Part shown: one piece after another, positions 44,411-58,076 of the stretch
Layout of the letters: the number at the start of each line of letters is the position of its first letter
How positions within the stretch are numbered: the first letter of the stretch is position 1
NCBI RefSeq assembly: GCF_039830135.1
Contig: NZ_CP156081.1
Coordinates: 1,474,001-1,538,000, forward strand
From: Defluviimonas sp. SAOS-178_SWC
Lineage (GTDB): Bacteria > Pseudomonadota > Alphaproteobacteria > Rhodobacterales > Rhodobacteraceae
DNA length: 64,000 nucleotides
Reading direction: 5' to 3'
Notes under the pieces: generated by a model
Told to the model about the DNA's origin: nothing
Database searches by the model: none
The model's input: the letters and a program-made list of their open reading frames with translations, nothing else
Translations under genes and position numbers: made by a program

Positions 44411-44417
44411 GGCGTGA

Positions 44418-44648
44418 ATGACAAGGCCCGGGCCGGAAGACAGAAGCCTCGCGCGCGAGGCGCGGATGGTGGCGGTGGTGATCGCCGCGACGATGCTCCT
44501 GTGGCTCGGGGCGCAATGGCTGGGTGGGAAGGAAGGCTGGGATCCCCGGTATGTCTTCCTCTTCGACCTTGCCGCACTGGCCGCGTTCTTCTGGGCGCTG
44601 GTCGTAACCTGGCGGATCTGGCGGCGAGGGCAGCGCCAGGGGAAATGA
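44418..44648 (+). CDS. DUF5337-like small membrane protein
   Basis: A 76-residue protein with two helices ([20 protein letters not shown] and [19 protein letters not shown]) and a positively charged tail ([12 protein letters not shown]). It resembles DUF5337 proteins of Rhodobacteraceae, which occur in nuo operons. It starts 7 bp after the previous stop and ends 10 bp before nuoF, so it is surely co-transcribed. Function unknown. Confidence 0.75.
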   Translation: MTRPGPEDRSLAREARMVAVVIAATMLLWLGAQWLGGKEGWDPRYVFLFDLAALAAFFWALVVTWRIWRRGQRQGK

Positions 44649-44658
44649 GGACCAAGGA

Positions 44659-45954
44659 ATGCTGAAAGATCAGGACCGGATCTTTACCAACCTCTACGGG
44701 ATGCACGACCGTTCGCTCGCCGGCGCGAAGAAGCGCGGGCAGTGGGACGGGACGGCGGGTATCCTGGCGAACGGGCGCGACTGGATCATCGACCAGGTGA
44801 AAGCCTCCGGCCTGCGCGGACGCGGGGGCGCGGGCTTCCCGACCGGGCTCAAATGGTCGTTCATGCCGAAGCAGTCGGACGGGCGGCCCGCCTATCTCGT
44901 CGTCAATGCCGACGAATCCGAACCCGCGACCTGCAAGGACCGCGAGATCATGCGCCACGATCCGCACACGCTGATCGAGGGCTGCCTGATCGCGTCCTTC
45001 GCGATGGGCGCGAATGCCTGCTACATCTACATCCGCGGCGAATATATCCGCGAGCGCGAGGCGCTTCAGGCGGCGATCGACGAGGCCTATGACGCGGGTC
45101 TGATCGGCAAGAATGCCTGCAAGTCGGGCTTCGATTTCGACCTCTACCTCCATCACGGCGCCGGCGCCTATATCTGCGGCGAGGAGACGGCGCTTCTGGA
45201 AAGCCTGGAGGGCAAGAAGGGCATGCCGCGCATGAAGCCGCCGTTTCCGGCGGGCGCGGGGCTTTACGGCTGCCCGACCACGGTCAATAACGTGGAGTCG
45301 ATCGCCGTGGTCCCGGCGATCCTGCGCCGTGGCGCGGACTGGTACGCAAGCTTCGGGCGGCCCAACAATACCGGCGTCAAGCTCTTCGCGATGTCGGGCC
45401 ATGTGAACACGCCCTGCGTGATCGAGGAATCGATGTCGATCTCGATGAAGGAGCTGATCGAGAAGCATGGCGGCGGCGTGCGCGGCGGCTGGAAGAACCT
45501 CAAGGCGGTGATCCCCGGCGGGGCCTCCTGCCCGATCCTGCCGGCCGAGCTCTGCGAAGACGCGATCATGGACTATGACGGGATGCGCGAGCTGAAAAGC
45601 TCGTTCGGCACCGCCTGCATGATCGTTATGGATCAGTCGACGGACGTGATCGCGGCGATCTGGCGGCTGTCGAAATTCTTCAAGCACGAAAGCTGCGGCC
45701 AGTGCACGCCCTGCCGCGAAGGCACCGGCTGGATGATGCGGGTGATGGAGAGGCTGGTGCGCGGCGACGCGGAGGTCGAGGAGATCGACATGCTCTTCGA
45801 CGTGACCAAGCAGGTCGAGGGCCACACGATCTGCGCCCTCGGCGACGCCGCCGCCTGGCCGATCCAGGGCCTCATCCGCCACTACCGCGAAGAGATCGAG
45901 GACCGGATCAAGGCGAAGAAGACCGGCCGCACGGGCGCGATGGCGGCGGAGTAA
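44659..45954 (+). CDS. nuoF: NADH-quinone oxidoreductase subunit F (NADH-binding, FMN, N3 cluster)
   Basis: A 431-residue 51-kDa subunit. The FMN/NADH-binding glycine loop is [19 protein letters not shown] near residue 52. [18 protein letters not shown] is a second NADH-site motif. The N3 4Fe-4S ligands are in [17 protein letters not shown] near residue 345, with the fourth Cys in [13 protein letters not shown]. It accepts hydride from NADH and sends electrons to NuoG. A low-GC membrane-protein gene follows after 3 bp. Confidence 0.97.
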   Translation: MLKDQDRIFTNLYGMHDRSLAGAKKRGQWDGTAGILANGRDWIIDQVKASGLRGRGGAGFPTGLKWSFMPKQSDGRPAYLVVNADESEPATCKDREIMRHDPHTLIEGCLIASFAMGANACYIYIRGEYIREREALQAAIDEAYDAGLIGKNACKSGFDFDLYLHHGAGAYICGEETALLESLEGKKGMPRMKPPFPAGAGLYGCPTTVNNVESIAVVPAILRRGADWYASFGRPNNTGVKLFAMSGHVNTPCVIEESMSISMKELIEKHGGGVRGGWKNLKAVIPGGASCPILPAELCEDAIMDYDGMRELKSSFGTACMIVMDQSTDVIAAIWRLSKFFKHESCGQCTPCREGTGWMMRVMERLVRGDAEVEEIDMLFDVTKQVEGHTICALGDAAAWPIQGLIRHYREEIEDRIKAKKTGRTGAMAAE

Positions 45955-45957
45955 GCG

Positions 45958-46374
45958 ATGGCTTCTGGCGACCGCACTTACCAATTCGTTGATGGTCGAT
46001 GGCTGCTGACACTCCATCGTCGGGACGAGCTTTCCTTCGCAAAGTTCGTTGTTATCGGGCTTGGGGTCACGGTCGTTGGGTTGGTTTTCGGATCACTTTC
46101 AACGCCAGTAGCAGATCGACTCCAAGCCTTTCTTGGCGAGCGTACTTGGGCACCACTCATCCTAAGCGTTGCGCTTTTCGGGATGCTCGCGGGATTGCAT
46201 CGTCTGATCCTGAGTTACCTGCCCGACCACGTTGAAGTGAGAAATCCGGGTGGCAGTGTTGTTCAAAGTACCAAAACCCGGCCGGTGCTGTGGAAAGTAT
46301 TCGGTGCGATCTATGTGCTGGTAGTCTCGCTCGCTTTATTCGGGGCGGGGTTCATGGAGCGTGCACATGGATAG
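45958..46374 (+). CDS. Low-GC membrane protein inserted between nuoF and nuoG (unknown)
   Basis: A 138-residue protein with three likely membrane helices (KFVVIGLGVTVVGLVFGSL, WAPLILSVALFGMLAGL, VFGAIYVLVVSLALFGAGFM). A soluble patch YLPDHVEVRNPGGSVVQST lies between the second and third. I recognise no family. The DNA is visibly lower in GC than every nuo gene around it and uses AAA, TTA, GTA and AGT codons that are rare elsewhere in the window, so it is probably an acquired insertion. It begins 3 bp after the nuoF stop and reads in the operon direction, so it should be co-transcribed. Confidence 0.6.
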   Translation: MASGDRTYQFVDGRWLLTLHRRDELSFAKFVVIGLGVTVVGLVFGSLSTPVADRLQAFLGERTWAPLILSVALFGMLAGLHRLILSYLPDHVEVRNPGGSVVQSTKTRPVLWKVFGAIYVLVVSLALFGAGFMERAHG

Positions 46375-46498
46375 ACCTAGTCAAGACCTCGCCGAACTGA
46401 ACATCGACCGCCCGATAACCTCCACGGAGGTTGCGCGCGTGACAGAAAAGGAATGCGCGTTTCGTTTTCGCGGATGCGGCAAAGAGGCGGCGGCATGA
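46367..46498 (+). CDS. Possible 43-residue small ORF linking the insert to the next gene
   Basis: ATG 46367 overlaps the end of the low-GC gene, and the frame closes in ATGA at the start of the next small gene. It encodes MDRPSQDLAELNIDRPITST, then EVARVTEKECAFRFRGCGKE and AAA. The coupling at both ends is operon-like, but there is no family support and no clear ribosome site. It could instead be the eroded border of an insertion. Confidence 0.25.
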   Translation: MDRPSQDLAELNIDRPITSTEVARVTEKECAFRFRGCGKEAAA

Positions 46499-46782
46499 CG
46501 ATCCTCTCCTTCCTCGGCCCGGTCATCGCCTCGATCCTCTACGTCATCGTCTTCCAGAAGGCGGGGTTCCGGGGGGCGGTGATGTTCGTCTGCGCGGCGC
46601 CGGTTCTCGGCGCGGTCCTGACGCGGATCCTCGTCGCCTCGATCGTCATGGGCGGCGGGCCGATGGCCGGGGTGTTCCTGATCTCGGCGGCGCTCTCGCT
46701 CGCGCCGCTTCTCGTTCTGGCCTTCATGGCCTGGCCGCCGGTGGAAACGCCCGGCCTAAATGTTCCCACGGAGAATAACTGA
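46495..46782 (+). CDS. Small hydrophobic protein upstream of nuoG (unknown function)
   Basis: A 95-residue protein from ATG 46495, preceded by AAAGAGGCGG. It has about three membrane segments ([55 protein letters not shown]) and ends in a short polar tail. GC content returns to the operon norm. Its TGA overlaps the nuoG ATG (TGATG). It is a typical operon URF with no recognised domain. Confidence 0.65.
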   Translation: MTILSFLGPVIASILYVIVFQKAGFRGAVMFVCAAPVLGAVLTRILVASIVMGGGPMAGVFLISAALSLAPLLVLAFMAWPPVETPGLNVPTENN

Positions 46783-48800
46783 TGTCCAACCTCCGCACGA
46801 TCATCATCGACGGTATCGAGGTCGAGGTCGATCCGAACCTCACCCTCATCCAGGCCTGCGAACAGGCGGGGGTGGAAATTCCGCGCTTCTGTTACCATGA
46901 GCGGCTCTCCATCGCCGGCAACTGCCGCATGTGCCTCGTCGAGGTCGTGGGCGGCCCGCCGAAGCCCGCCGCCTCCTGCGCGATGCAGGTGAAAGACCTC
47001 CGGCCCGGCCCGAATGGTGAGCCGTCGGTGATCAAGACCAATTCGCCGATGGTGAAGAAGGCCCGCGAAGGGGTGATGGAGTTCCTCCTGATCAACCATC
47101 CGCTCGACTGCCCGATCTGCGATCAGGGCGGCGAATGCGATCTGCAAGACCAGGCAATGGCTTACGGAGTGGACTTCAGCCGTTTCCGGGAGCCGAAGCG
47201 CGCATCGGAAGATCTCGATCTCGGGCCGCTTGTCGCCACGACGATGACCCGCTGCATTTCCTGCACCCGCTGCGTGCGCTTCACGACCGAGGTGGCCGGG
47301 ATTACACAGATGGGCCAGACGGGACGGGGCGAGGATTCGGAGATCACCTCCTACCTCAACACCACGCTCGATTCGAACCTTCAGGGCAACATCATCGACC
47401 TCTGCCCGGTCGGCGCGCTCACCTCGAAGCCCTACGCCTTCACCGCGCGGCCGTGGGAACTGACCAAGACCGAGACCATCGACGTGATGGATGCTTTGGG
47501 GTCGAACATCCGCGTCGACACCAAGGGGCGCGAGGTCATGCGAATCCTGCCGCGCAACCATGACGGCGTGAACGAGGAGTGGATCAGCGACAAGACGCGC
47601 TTCGTCTGGGACGGGCTGCGGCGTCAGCGGCTCGACACGCCCTATATCCGCGAGGGCGGGAAGCTCCGCAAGGCGACGTGGGGCGAGGCGCTGGCCGCTG
47701 CCGCGAAGGCGATGAAGGGCAGGAAGGTCGCCGGTCTCGTCGGCGATCTGGCGCCGGTCGAGGCCGCCTTCAGCCTCAAGCAGATGATCGAGGGGCTGGG
47801 CGGGTCGGTCGAGTGCCGCACCGATGGCGCGCGGCTTCCGGCCGGGAACCGCTCGGCCTATGCCGGCACCGCGCGGATCGAGGATATCGACAGCGCCAAG
47901 GCGATCTTCCTGATCGGCACCAATCCGCGCGTCGAGGCGCCGGTCCTGAACGCCCGCATCCGCAAGGCCTGGTCCGGTGGCGCCAAGGTCGCGCTGATCG
48001 GCGAGGCTGTCGATCTGACCTATGACTACAGCCATATCGGCACCGGCCGCGACGCGCTCGTCAAGCTCGCCGCGATGGATCATTCCGACAAGGCCGGCGT
48101 TCCCGGCGTCGTCATCGTCGGGCAGGGCGCGCTGCGCGAGGCGGACGGCGAGGCGGTGCTGAGCCAGGTCATGAAGGCGGCGGCGGCCGCCGGGGCGAAG
48201 CTTCTGGTTCTGCACACCGCCGCCGCGCGGGTCGGCGCGATGGATGTCGGCGCGGTCACCGAGGGCGGTCTTCCGGCGGCGCTGGAGGGCGCGGAAGTCG
48301 TCTACAACCTCGGCGCCGACGAGGTGGAGATCGCACCGGGCGCATTCGTGATCTACCAGGGAAGCCACGGCGACCGCGGGGCGCACCGCGCCGACGTCAT
48401 CCTTCCCGGGGCGGCCTACACCGAAGAGAACGGCCTGTTCGTCAATACCGAGGGCCGGCCGCAGCTTGCCCTGCGCGCCGGTTTCGCCCCGGGCGAGGCG
48501 AAAGAGAACTGGGCGATCCTCCGGGCGCTTTCGGCAGAGCTTGGCGCGACGCTGCCCTGGGACACGCTGGCCGCTCTGCGGCAGGCGCTGGTCCAGGCGC
48601 ATCCGCATCTCTCCCGGATCGACGAGGTCGCGGAGAACGAATGGCAGGCGCTGCCGGTCAAGGCGCCCGCCAAGGCCGATTTCGTCGGCGCGGTTTCGGA
48701 TTTCTACCTGACCAACCCGATCGCGCGGGCCTCGCAGGTCATGGCCGAGCTTTCGGCGATGGCGAAGGCGCGGGGCAAAGAAGCGATGGCGGCGGAGTGA
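46782..48800 (+). CDS. nuoG: NADH-quinone oxidoreductase subunit G
   Basis: A 672-residue 75-kDa subunit. The N1b 2Fe-2S ligands begin at C37, C48 and C51 ([19 protein letters not shown]). The N4/N5 region includes [19 protein letters not shown] with a His ligand, and [19 protein letters not shown] molybdopterin-type domain without cofactor follows to the C-terminus. It carries electrons from NuoF toward NuoI. Its last 15 nt before the stop are identical to those of nuoF, and in both cases an extra gene follows. Confidence 0.96.
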   Translation: MSNLRTIIIDGIEVEVDPNLTLIQACEQAGVEIPRFCYHERLSIAGNCRMCLVEVVGGPPKPAASCAMQVKDLRPGPNGEPSVIKTNSPMVKKAREGVMEFLLINHPLDCPICDQGGECDLQDQAMAYGVDFSRFREPKRASEDLDLGPLVATTMTRCISCTRCVRFTTEVAGITQMGQTGRGEDSEITSYLNTTLDSNLQGNIIDLCPVGALTSKPYAFTARPWELTKTETIDVMDALGSNIRVDTKGREVMRILPRNHDGVNEEWISDKTRFVWDGLRRQRLDTPYIREGGKLRKATWGEALAAAAKAMKGRKVAGLVGDLAPVEAAFSLKQMIEGLGGSVECRTDGARLPAGNRSAYAGTARIEDIDSAKAIFLIGTNPRVEAPVLNARIRKAWSGGAKVALIGEAVDLTYDYSHIGTGRDALVKLAAMDHSDKAGVPGVVIVGQGALREADGEAVLSQVMKAAAAAGAKLLVLHTAAARVGAMDVGAVTEGGLPAALEGAEVVYNLGADEVEIAPGAFVIYQGSHGDRGAHRADVILPGAAYTEENGLFVNTEGRPQLALRAGFAPGEAKENWAILRALSAELGATLPWDTLAALRQALVQAHPHLSRIDEVAENEWQALPVKAPAKADFVGAVSDFYLTNPIARASQVMAELSAMAKARGKEAMAAE

Positions 48801-48802
48801 TC

Positions 48803-51168
<2,366 letters not shown>

Positions 51169-51172
<4 letters not shown>

Positions 51173-51777
51173 GTGTCATGGTGTTCGCGTTCTACCTTTT
51201 CGCCGTGACGGTCGTCGCGTCGGGGCTGATGGTGGTTCTGGCGCGCAACCCGGTCCATTCGGTCCTGTGGCTGATCCTCGCCTTCCTGTCCTCGGCTGGG
51301 CTCTTCGTCCTCTTGGGGGCGGAGTTCGTGGCGATGCTGCTGGTCATCGTCTATGTCGGCGCGGTCGCGGTGCTGTTCCTCTTCGTGGTGATGATGCTCG
51401 ACGTCGATTTCGCCGAGTTGAAGGGCGAGATGGCGCGCTACATGCCGCTCGGGCTCCTGATCGGCGTGGTGATCCTGATGCAGCTCGGCATCGCCTTCGG
51501 CTCGTGGCAGACCGCCGAGACGGCCGAGGCCATGCGCGGCGCAGTGGCACCGGACGACGTGCAGAACACGGCCGCGCTGGGGCTGCTGATCTACGACAAG
51601 TACATCCTCTTGTTCCAGCTTGCCGGGCTGATCCTGCTGGTCGCGATGATCGGGGCGATCGTCCTGACGCTCCGCCACCGCAAGGACGTCAAGCGCCAGA
51701 ACGTGCTCCACCAGATGTGGCGCGATCCGGCCAAGGCGATGGAACTGAAGGACGTGAAGCCGGGGCAGGGGCTTTGA
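51169..51777 (+). CDS. nuoJ: NADH-quinone oxidoreductase subunit J
   Basis: A 202-residue membrane subunit with five helices. [20 protein letters not shown] is the conserved N-terminal motif and [20 protein letters not shown] carries the third-helix segment that bends during turnover. It overlaps the preceding gene by ATGA. A 68-bp gap with a small stem-loop separates it from nuoK. Confidence 0.95.
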
Positions 51778-51787
51778 GAATTGGCTG

Positions 51788-51804
51788 CGCCGCCTGAGGC
51801 GGCG
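51788..51804 (+). other. Stem-loop between nuoJ and nuoK
   Basis: CGCCGCC (51788-51794) pairs with GGCGGCG (51798-51804) around TGA. No U tract follows, so it is more likely an RNA processing or stability element than a terminator. It lies in one of the few spaced junctions of the operon. Confidence 0.45.
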
Positions 51805-51845
51805 TGCGTGACGAACCAAATCGGGCCAGGCCCGGAGGGACGAGA

Positions 51846-52151
51846 ATGATCGGACTGACACATTACCTTGGCGTTGCCGCCGCTTTGTTCGTGATCGGCA
51901 TCTTCGGCATCTTCCTCAACAGGAAGAACGTCATCGTCATCCTGATGTCGATCGAACTGATGCTCCTGGCGGTGAACATCAACTTCGTCGCCTTCTCCTC
52001 GTTCCTCCATGACCTCGTCGGTCAGGTCTTCACGATGTTCGTTCTGACCGTGGCGGCCGCCGAGGCGGCCATCGGCCTCGCGATCCTCGTCTGCTTCTTC
52101 CGCAACCGCGGCACTATCGACGTCGAAGACGTCAACGTGATGAAAGGGTAA
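51846..52151 (+). CDS. nuoK: NADH-quinone oxidoreductase subunit K
   Basis: A 101-residue three-helix membrane subunit. The conserved Glu residues lie in [18 protein letters not shown] and in [16 protein letters not shown], both part of the hydrophilic axis for proton transfer. GGAGGGACGAGA precedes ATG 51846. nuoL begins 3 bp after its stop. Confidence 0.96.
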   Translation: MIGLTHYLGVAAALFVIGIFGIFLNRKNVIVILMSIELMLLAVNINFVAFSSFLHDLVGQVFTMFVLTVAAAEAAIGLAILVCFFRNRGTIDVEDVNVMKG

Positions 52152-52154
52152 AGC

Positions 52155-54314
52155 ATGGAAACGATCATCCTCTTTGCCCCGCTGGTCGGCGCGATCATCG
52201 GCGGCTTCGGCTGGCGCGTGATCGGCGAGACCGGCGCGCTGGTGGTGACGACGGGCCTTCTGTTCCTCGCCTGCCTTCTGTCGTGGATCACCTTCCTCGG
52301 CTTCGACGGCACGACCCAGCATATCCATGTCCTCGACTTCATCCGCTCGGGGAGTCTGGACACGTCGTGGTCGATCCGTCTCGACCGGCTGACCGCGATC
52401 ATGCTGATCGTGGTGACGACCGTCTCGGCGCTCGTCCACCTCTATTCCTGGGGCTACATGGCCCATGACGAGAACTGGCGCGAAGGCGAAAGCTACAAGC
52501 CGCGCTTCTTCGCCTATCTCTCGTTCTTCACCTTCGCGATGCTGGCGCTGGTGACGGCCGACAACCTCGTCCAGATGTTCTTCGGATGGGAGGGCGTCGG
52601 CGTCGCCTCCTACCTGCTGATCGGCTTCTACTACCGCAAGGCATCCGCCAACGCCGCCGCGATCAAGGCCTTCGTGGTCAACCGGATCGGCGACTTCGGC
52701 TTCGCGCTCGGGATCTTCGGGCTCTTCTACCTCGTCGACTCGATCAACATGGACGACGTCTTCGCCGCCGCCCCCACACTGGCCGAGACCAACCTGCGCT
52801 TCCTCTGGGCCGACTGGAACGCGGCGAACCTTCTCGCCTTCCTCCTTTTCGTCGGCGCGATGGGCAAGTCGGCGCAGCTTTTCCTCCACACCTGGCTGCC
52901 GGACGCGATGGAGGGCCCGACGCCGGTCTCCGCCCTCATCCACGCCGCGACCATGGTGACGGCGGGCGTGTTCCTCGTCTGCCGCATGTCGCCCTTGTTC
53001 GAATACGCGCCCGAGGCGAAGAGCTTCGTGATGTATATTGGTGCTGCGACGGCGTTCTTCGCGGCGACCGTGGGCCTCGTCCAGAACGACATCAAGCGCG
53101 TCATCGCCTATTCGACCTGTTCGCAGCTCGGCTACATGTTCGTGGCGGCCGGCGCGGGCGTCTACGGTGCGGCGATGTTCCATCTTTTCACCCATGCCTT
53201 CTTCAAGGCGATGCTGTTCCTCGGCGCGGGTTCCGTCATCCACGCGATGCACCACGAGCAGGACATGCGGAACTACGGCGGCCTGCGGGCGAAGATCCCC
53301 TACACGTTCTGGGCGATGATGATCGGCACGCTGGCGATCACCGGCGTCGGCATCCCGCTGACCGCGATCGGCTTCGCCGGCTTCCTGTCGAAGGACGCGA
53401 TCATCGAAAGCGCCTTCGGGTCGGGCAACATGTTCGCCTTCGTGGCGCTGGTGGTGGCCGCGCTCTTCACCAGCTTCTATTCCTGGCGGCTGATGTTCAT
53501 GACCTTCTACGGCAAGGCGCGCGGCGACCATCACGCGCACGACCATGCCCATGAAAGCCCGATGACGATGGTCGCGCCCTTGGGCGTGCTGGCCCTCGGC
53601 GCGGTCTTCGCGGGCATGCTCTGGTACAAGCCCTTCTTCGGCGATCACGACCGTATGCTGAGCTTCTTCGCGATGCCGCATCACGCCGAGGCGGCAGCGG
53701 AGGGGCATGGCGAAGCCGCGGCCACCACGACCGAAGCCACTGGCGACCATGCTGCGACGACCGAGGCTGCCACCGACCACACGGCGGCTGCGGCAGAGGG
53801 CGAGAACGCGGCTGTTTCTGCGGCCGAAGGCGATCACGCCGTCACCGCCGGGCACGCGCCGGAAGGGGCGATCTACATGTCCGAGGCATCGAACACGGTT
53901 CTCGACGACGCGCACCACGCGCCGGCCTGGGTCAAGGTCTCGCCCTTCGTCGCCATGCTGATCGGCTTCGTCACAGCCTGGGTCTTCTACATCAAGGATC
54001 CCTCGATCCCCGGACGCCTCGCGGCACAGCAGCCGATCCTCTACCGGTTCCTGCTCAACAAGTGGTATTTCGACGAAATCTACGACGCGATCTTCGTCGG
54101 GCCGGCGAAACGGCTGGGGTCGTTCCTGTGGAAGCGCGGCGACGGCAATGTCATCGACGGCACGATCAACGGGGTCGCGATGGGCTTTGTCCCGATGCTG
54201 ACGCGGATCGCGGCGCGGATGCAGTCGGGCTACATCTTCACCTATGCCTTCGCGATGGTCATCGGCATCGCGGTGCTTCTTGTCTGGATGACGCTCTCGG
54301 GGGGCGCGCACTAA
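52155..54314 (+). CDS. nuoL: NADH-quinone oxidoreductase subunit L with His/Ala/Glu-rich insertion
   Basis: A 719-residue antiporter-like proton pump; E. coli NuoL is about 613. The Mrp-type core includes [19 protein letters not shown] with the essential Glu, and [20 protein letters not shown] with the key Lys region upstream. [20 protein letters not shown] contains the second proton-path Lys. Residues about 508-590 form a low-complexity stretch rich in His, Ala, Glu and Thr ([19 protein letters not shown], then [16 protein letters not shown]), placed before the C-terminal transmembrane and lateral-helix part. Another His run, [12 protein letters not shown], is near residue 458. Its TAA overlaps the nuoM ATG. 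Confidence 0.96.
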   Translation: METIILFAPLVGAIIGGFGWRVIGETGALVVTTGLLFLACLLSWITFLGFDGTTQHIHVLDFIRSGSLDTSWSIRLDRLTAIMLIVVTTVSALVHLYSWGYMAHDENWREGESYKPRFFAYLSFFTFAMLALVTADNLVQMFFGWEGVGVASYLLIGFYYRKASANAAAIKAFVVNRIGDFGFALGIFGLFYLVDSINMDDVFAAAPTLAETNLRFLWADWNAANLLAFLLFVGAMGKSAQLFLHTWLPDAMEGPTPVSALIHAATMVTAGVFLVCRMSPLFEYAPEAKSFVMYIGAATAFFAATVGLVQNDIKRVIAYSTCSQLGYMFVAAGAGVYGAAMFHLFTHAFFKAMLFLGAGSVIHAMHHEQDMRNYGGLRAKIPYTFWAMMIGTLAITGVGIPLTAIGFAGFLSKDAIIESAFGSGNMFAFVALVVAALFTSFYSWRLMFMTFYGKARGDHHAHDHAHESPMTMVAPLGVLALGAVFAGMLWYKPFFGDHDRMLSFFAMPHHAEAAAEGHGEAAATTTEATGDHAATTEAATDHTAAAAEGENAAVSAAEGDHAVTAGHAPEGAIYMSEASNTVLDDAHHAPAWVKVSPFVAMLIGFVTAWVFYIKDPSIPGRLAAQQPILYRFLLNKWYFDEIYDAIFVGPAKRLGSFLWKRGDGNVIDGTINGVAMGFVPMLTRIAARMQSGYIFTYAFAMVIGIAVLLVWMTLSGGAH

Positions 54315-55852
54315 TGGAAAACCTGCTTTCCATCATCACCTTCCTGCCCCTCGTCGCGGCGGCGATCCTCGCGCTCTTTCTGAAGGGCGACGATCCGGCG
54401 GCGCAGAGGAACGCGAAGTGGCTGGCCCTGATCGCGACGACGGCGACCTTCCTCGTCTCGCTCTTCCTGCTGTCGGGCTTCGTGCCCGCCGATACCGGGT
54501 TCCAGTTCGTGGAGGAGCGGACCTGGATCATGGGCCTGACCTACAAGGTCGGCGTCGACGGCATCTCCGTCCTCTTCGTCCTCCTGACCACCTTCCTCAT
54601 GCCGATCACCATCCTGTCATGCTGGGAGGTGGACAAGCGGGTGAAGGAATACATGGTCGCCTTCCTCGTCCTCGAAGGGCTGATGATCGGCGTCTTCGTG
54701 GCGCTCGACCTCGTCCTCTTCTACCTCTTCTTCGAGGCCGGCCTCATTCCGATGTTCCTGATCATCGGCATCTGGGGCGGGAAGGAGCGGATCTACGCCG
54801 CCTTCAAGTTCTTCCTCTACACGTTCCTGGGCTCGGTCCTGATGCTCGTCGCGATGATCGCGATGTATGTCGATGCGGGCACGACCGATATCCCGACGCT
54901 CCTGACCCACCAGTTCTCGTCCGAAACGCTGAATGTCCTCGGCTTCCGGGTCGTGGGCGGCATGCAGACGCTTCTCTGGCTGGCCTTCTTCGCCTCCTTC
55001 GCGGTGAAGATGCCGATGTGGCCCGTCCATACCTGGTTGCCGGACGCGCACGTTCAGGCGCCGACGGCGGGCTCGGTCGTGCTGGCGGCGATCCTCCTGA
55101 AGATGGGGGGCTACGGCTTCCTGCGCTTCTCGCTGCCGATGTTCCCCATCGCATCCTATGAACTCGCCGGACTGATCTTCTGGATGAGCGCGATCGCGAT
55201 CGTCTACACGTCGCTCGTGGCGCTCGCGCAGTCGGACATGAAGAAGCTGATCGCCTATTCCTCGGTCGCCCATATGGGTTACGTGACGATGGGCATCTTC
55301 GCGGCGAACCAGCAGGGCGTCGACGGCGCGATCTTCCAGATGCTGAGCCACGGCTTCATCTCCGGCGCGCTCTTCCTCTGCGTCGGTGTCATTTACGACC
55401 GGATGCACACGCGCGAGATCGACGCCTATGGCGGCCTCGTGAACAGGATGCCGGCCTATGCGCTGATCTTCATGTTCTTCACCATGGCCAATGTCGGCCT
55501 GCCGGGCACCTCTGGCTTCGTCGGAGAGTTCCTGACGCTGATGGGCATCTTCCAGGTCAATACCTGGGTCGCCGCCGTCGCCACTTCGGGCGTGATCCTG
55601 AGTGCCGCATATGCGCTCTGGCTCTACCGCAGGGTGGTCTTCGGTGACCTGATCAAGGAAAGCCTGAAGACCATCACTGACATGTCCCGCCGTGAAAAGG
55701 CGATCTTCGCGCCACTCGTCGCGATGACGCTTCTCCTTGGCATCTACCCGAGCCTCGTCACCGACATGATCGGGCCGTCGGTCTCCGCCCTTGTCTCCGA
55801 ATACCACGCCGCCATTCCCGCCGATGCGGGGATGCAGGTGGCCAGCCACTGA
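54314..55852 (+). CDS. nuoM: NADH-quinone oxidoreductase subunit M
   Basis: A 512-residue antiporter-like subunit with about 14 helices. [20 protein letters not shown] carries the conserved Glu. [20 protein letters not shown] and [19 protein letters not shown], then [20 protein letters not shown], are signature segments of proton-pumping subunits. The ATG overlaps the nuoL stop. nuoN starts 13 bp downstream. Confidence 0.97.
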   Translation: MENLLSIITFLPLVAAAILALFLKGDDPAAQRNAKWLALIATTATFLVSLFLLSGFVPADTGFQFVEERTWIMGLTYKVGVDGISVLFVLLTTFLMPITILSCWEVDKRVKEYMVAFLVLEGLMIGVFVALDLVLFYLFFEAGLIPMFLIIGIWGGKERIYAAFKFFLYTFLGSVLMLVAMIAMYVDAGTTDIPTLLTHQFSSETLNVLGFRVVGGMQTLLWLAFFASFAVKMPMWPVHTWLPDAHVQAPTAGSVVLAAILLKMGGYGFLRFSLPMFPIASYELAGLIFWMSAIAIVYTSLVALAQSDMKKLIAYSSVAHMGYVTMGIFAANQQGVDGAIFQMLSHGFISGALFLCVGVIYDRMHTREIDAYGGLVNRMPAYALIFMFFTMANVGLPGTSGFVGEFLTLMGIFQVNTWVAAVATSGVILSAAYALWLYRRVVFGDLIKESLKTITDMSRREKAIFAPLVAMTLLLGIYPSLVTDMIGPSVSALVSEYHAAIPADAGMQVASH

Positions 55853-55865
55853 AGGACGATACGCG

Positions 55866-57305
55866 ATGATCTCCGCTGATTTCTCCGCCATCCTGCCCGA
55901 AGTGGTTCTCGTCCTTTACGCGATGGCCGCGCTCCTCGGCGCGGTCTACACCGGCAAGGACGAGATGACCGGCCCCCTGACCTGGGCGACGGTCGTCGTG
56001 TTCGTCGGCATCGCGGCCTGGATCGGGCTGTCGGGGTCGGGCGACCGGATGGCCTTCGGCGGCATGTTCACCGACGACGCCTTTTCGCGCTTCGCCAAGG
56101 TGACGGTGCTTCTGGCCGCCGCCGCGGTGCTGGCGATGAGCCAGGACTACATGGCGCGGCGCGGCCTTGCGCGGTTCGAATTCCCGCTTCTCGTGGCCTT
56201 CGCGGTCGCCGGCATGATGGTCATGGTCTCGGCCGGGGATCTCATGTCGCTCTACATGGGGCTGGAGCTGCAGTCGCTGTCGCTCTACGTCGTGGCGTCG
56301 CTGCGGCGGGACAGCGCCAGGTCGACGGAGGCGGGCCTCAAGTATTTCGTTCTCGGCGCCCTGTCCTCGGGCCTTCTGCTCTACGGCGCCTCGCTGACCT
56401 ACGGCTTCACCGGGACGACCCTCTTCGCCGGGATCATCGAGACGATCCAGGGCGGGCATGTTTCGGTCGGTCTTCTCTTCGGCCTCGTCTTCCTGATCAC
56501 CGGTCTGGCCTTCAAGATCTCGGCCGTGCCGTTCCACATGTGGACGCCGGACGTCTACGAAGGCTCGCCCACGCCGGTCACGGCCTTCTTCGCGACCGCC
56601 CCCAAGGTCGCGGCGATGGCGCTCTTCGCGCGGCTCGTCCATGACGCGTTCGGGGCCGCCGTGCAGGACTGGAGCCAGGTTCTGGCGCTTCTCGCGGTGC
56701 TGTCGATGTTCCTCGGTGCCATCGCCGCGATCGGGCAGACGAACATCAAGCGACTGATGGCCTATTCCTCGATCGCCCATATGGGCTTCGCGCTGGTCGG
56801 CCTTGCCGCCGGCACGCAGGCCGGGGTGCAGGCGATGCTGATCTACATGGCGGTCTATGTCGCGATGAACGTCGGCACCTTCGCCTTCATCCTGTCGATG
56901 GAGCGCGAGGGCGCCCCGGTGACCGATATCGCGGCGCTGAATCTCTATTCGAAGACGGCGCCGGTCAAGGCGCTTGCGGTGCTCGTGCTGATGTTCAGCC
57001 TTGCCGGCGTGCCGCCGATGCTCGGCTTCTTCGCGAAGTACGGCGTGCTTCTCGCGGCGGTGAATGCGGGGATGATCTGGCTTGCGGTGGCGGGGGCTGT
57101 GGCTTCGGTGATCGGTGCCTTCTATTACCTCCGCATCGTCTACTACATGTATTTCGGCACCGAGACCGACGCGCTCGACACCCGCATGGTGCCGGCGCAG
57201 TGGCTGTTGCTGATGGCCTCGGCGATCATCATGGTGGCGGGCGTCGTCAACCTCTTCGGGGTCGAGGGCGCGGCGGCGCTGGCGGCGGAAACCCTTGTCC
57301 GCTGA
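55866..57305 (+). CDS. nuoN: NADH-quinone oxidoreductase subunit N
   Basis: A 479-residue antiporter-like subunit from ATG 55866, giving the normal length. [20 protein letters not shown] has the conserved Glu, [20 protein letters not shown] the Lys-helix partner, and [20 protein letters not shown] the central proton-path segment. It is the last complex I gene. The birA TTG start lies inside its 3' end. Confidence 0.97.
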   Translation: MISADFSAILPEVVLVLYAMAALLGAVYTGKDEMTGPLTWATVVVFVGIAAWIGLSGSGDRMAFGGMFTDDAFSRFAKVTVLLAAAAVLAMSQDYMARRGLARFEFPLLVAFAVAGMMVMVSAGDLMSLYMGLELQSLSLYVVASLRRDSARSTEAGLKYFVLGALSSGLLLYGASLTYGFTGTTLFAGIIETIQGGHVSVGLLFGLVFLITGLAFKISAVPFHMWTPDVYEGSPTPVTAFFATAPKVAAMALFARLVHDAFGAAVQDWSQVLALLAVLSMFLGAIAAIGQTNIKRLMAYSSIAHMGFALVGLAAGTQAGVQAMLIYMAVYVAMNVGTFAFILSMEREGAPVTDIAALNLYSKTAPVKALAVLVLMFSLAGVPPMLGFFAKYGVLLAAVNAGMIWLAVAGAVASVIGAFYYLRIVYYMYFGTETDALDTRMVPAQWLLLMASAIIMVAGVVNLFGVEGAAALAAETLVR

Positions 57306-58065
57306 CTGGACGGCGCTGTCCGGCTGGCCCGAGGGCGTGGTGCGCCACGTCCTAGACGAGGTGGACAGCACCAATTCCGAGGCGGCGCGGCTGGCGCCGC
57401 AGCTGAGCCAGCCGACTTGGATCTTCGCCCGCCACCAGACGGCCGCGCGCGGGCGCCGGGGGCGGCCCTGGGCCTTTCCCAAAGGCAACTTCGCCGCCAC
57501 GCTGGTGATGCGCCCGGCGGGTGACCCGGCCGCGGCAGCGCTGCGCAGCTTCGTCGCCGCCCTGGCGCTCGCCGACGCGCTCGACGTGATCGCGGGGCCG
57601 GGCGCGACGATCTCACTGAAGTGGCCGAACGACGTCCTTCTCAACGGTGGAAAGGTCGCGGGCATCCTACTGGAAAGCGCGGGCCAGGGCGGCGCGGTCG
57701 GCCATCTGGCGATCGGGATCGGCGTGAACCTTGTCGATGCCCCGCCCGCCGATGCGGTGGAGCCGGGCGCGCTCAGACCCGTCTCGCTGATGGGCGAGAC
57801 CGGGGTCCGCATCGCGCCCGAGACGCTCCTCGACTATCTTGCCGCGGCTTTCGCGCCTTGGGAGGCGCAGCTTGCCACCTACGGATTCGGACCGATCCGC
57901 ACCGCCTGGCTCGCACGGGCCGCGAAGCTCGGCCAGACGATCACCGCCCGCACCGGAACCGAGGTGATCGAGGGCCGGTTCGAAACCATCGCCGAGGATG
58001 GCGCGCTGGTCATCGCGACGGCGCGGGGCCGCCGCTCCGTTCCCGCCGCCGACGTCTATTTCTGA
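57295..58065 (+). CDS. birA: Biotin-[acetyl-CoA-carboxylase] ligase
   Basis: A 256-residue protein from TTG 57295, overlapping nuoN by 11 nt. The biotinyl-AMP loop is [19 protein letters not shown] and the lysine/substrate motif is [20 protein letters not shown]. There is no N-terminal winged helix, so it is a ligase only, not a repressor as in E. coli BirA. It would biotinylate carboxylase subunits such as the MccA encoded here. The nuoN-birA-coaX-rnj order is conserved in many alphaproteobacteria. Confidence 0.93.
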   Translation: MSADWTALSGWPEGVVRHVLDEVDSTNSEAARLAPQLSQPTWIFARHQTAARGRRGRPWAFPKGNFAATLVMRPAGDPAAAALRSFVAALALADALDVIAGPGATISLKWPNDVLLNGGKVAGILLESAGQGGAVGHLAIGIGVNLVDAPPADAVEPGALRPVSLMGETGVRIAPETLLDYLAAAFAPWEAQLATYGFGPIRTAWLARAAKLGQTITARTGTEVIEGRFETIAEDGALVIATARGRRSVPAADVYF

Positions 58066-58076
58066 GGGAGGCCCCG

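Noticed and set aside
43822..46017. 731-codon minus-strand open frame opposite the nuoE-F region
   Set aside because: Antisense of nuoF and the linker-domain URF; repetitive Ala/Arg content arises from the plus-strand linker.
51591..54311. 906-codon minus-strand open frame opposite nuoJ-nuoL
   Set aside because: Antisense of conserved nuo genes; the His/Asp/Glu/Arg-rich translation has no recognisable domain.
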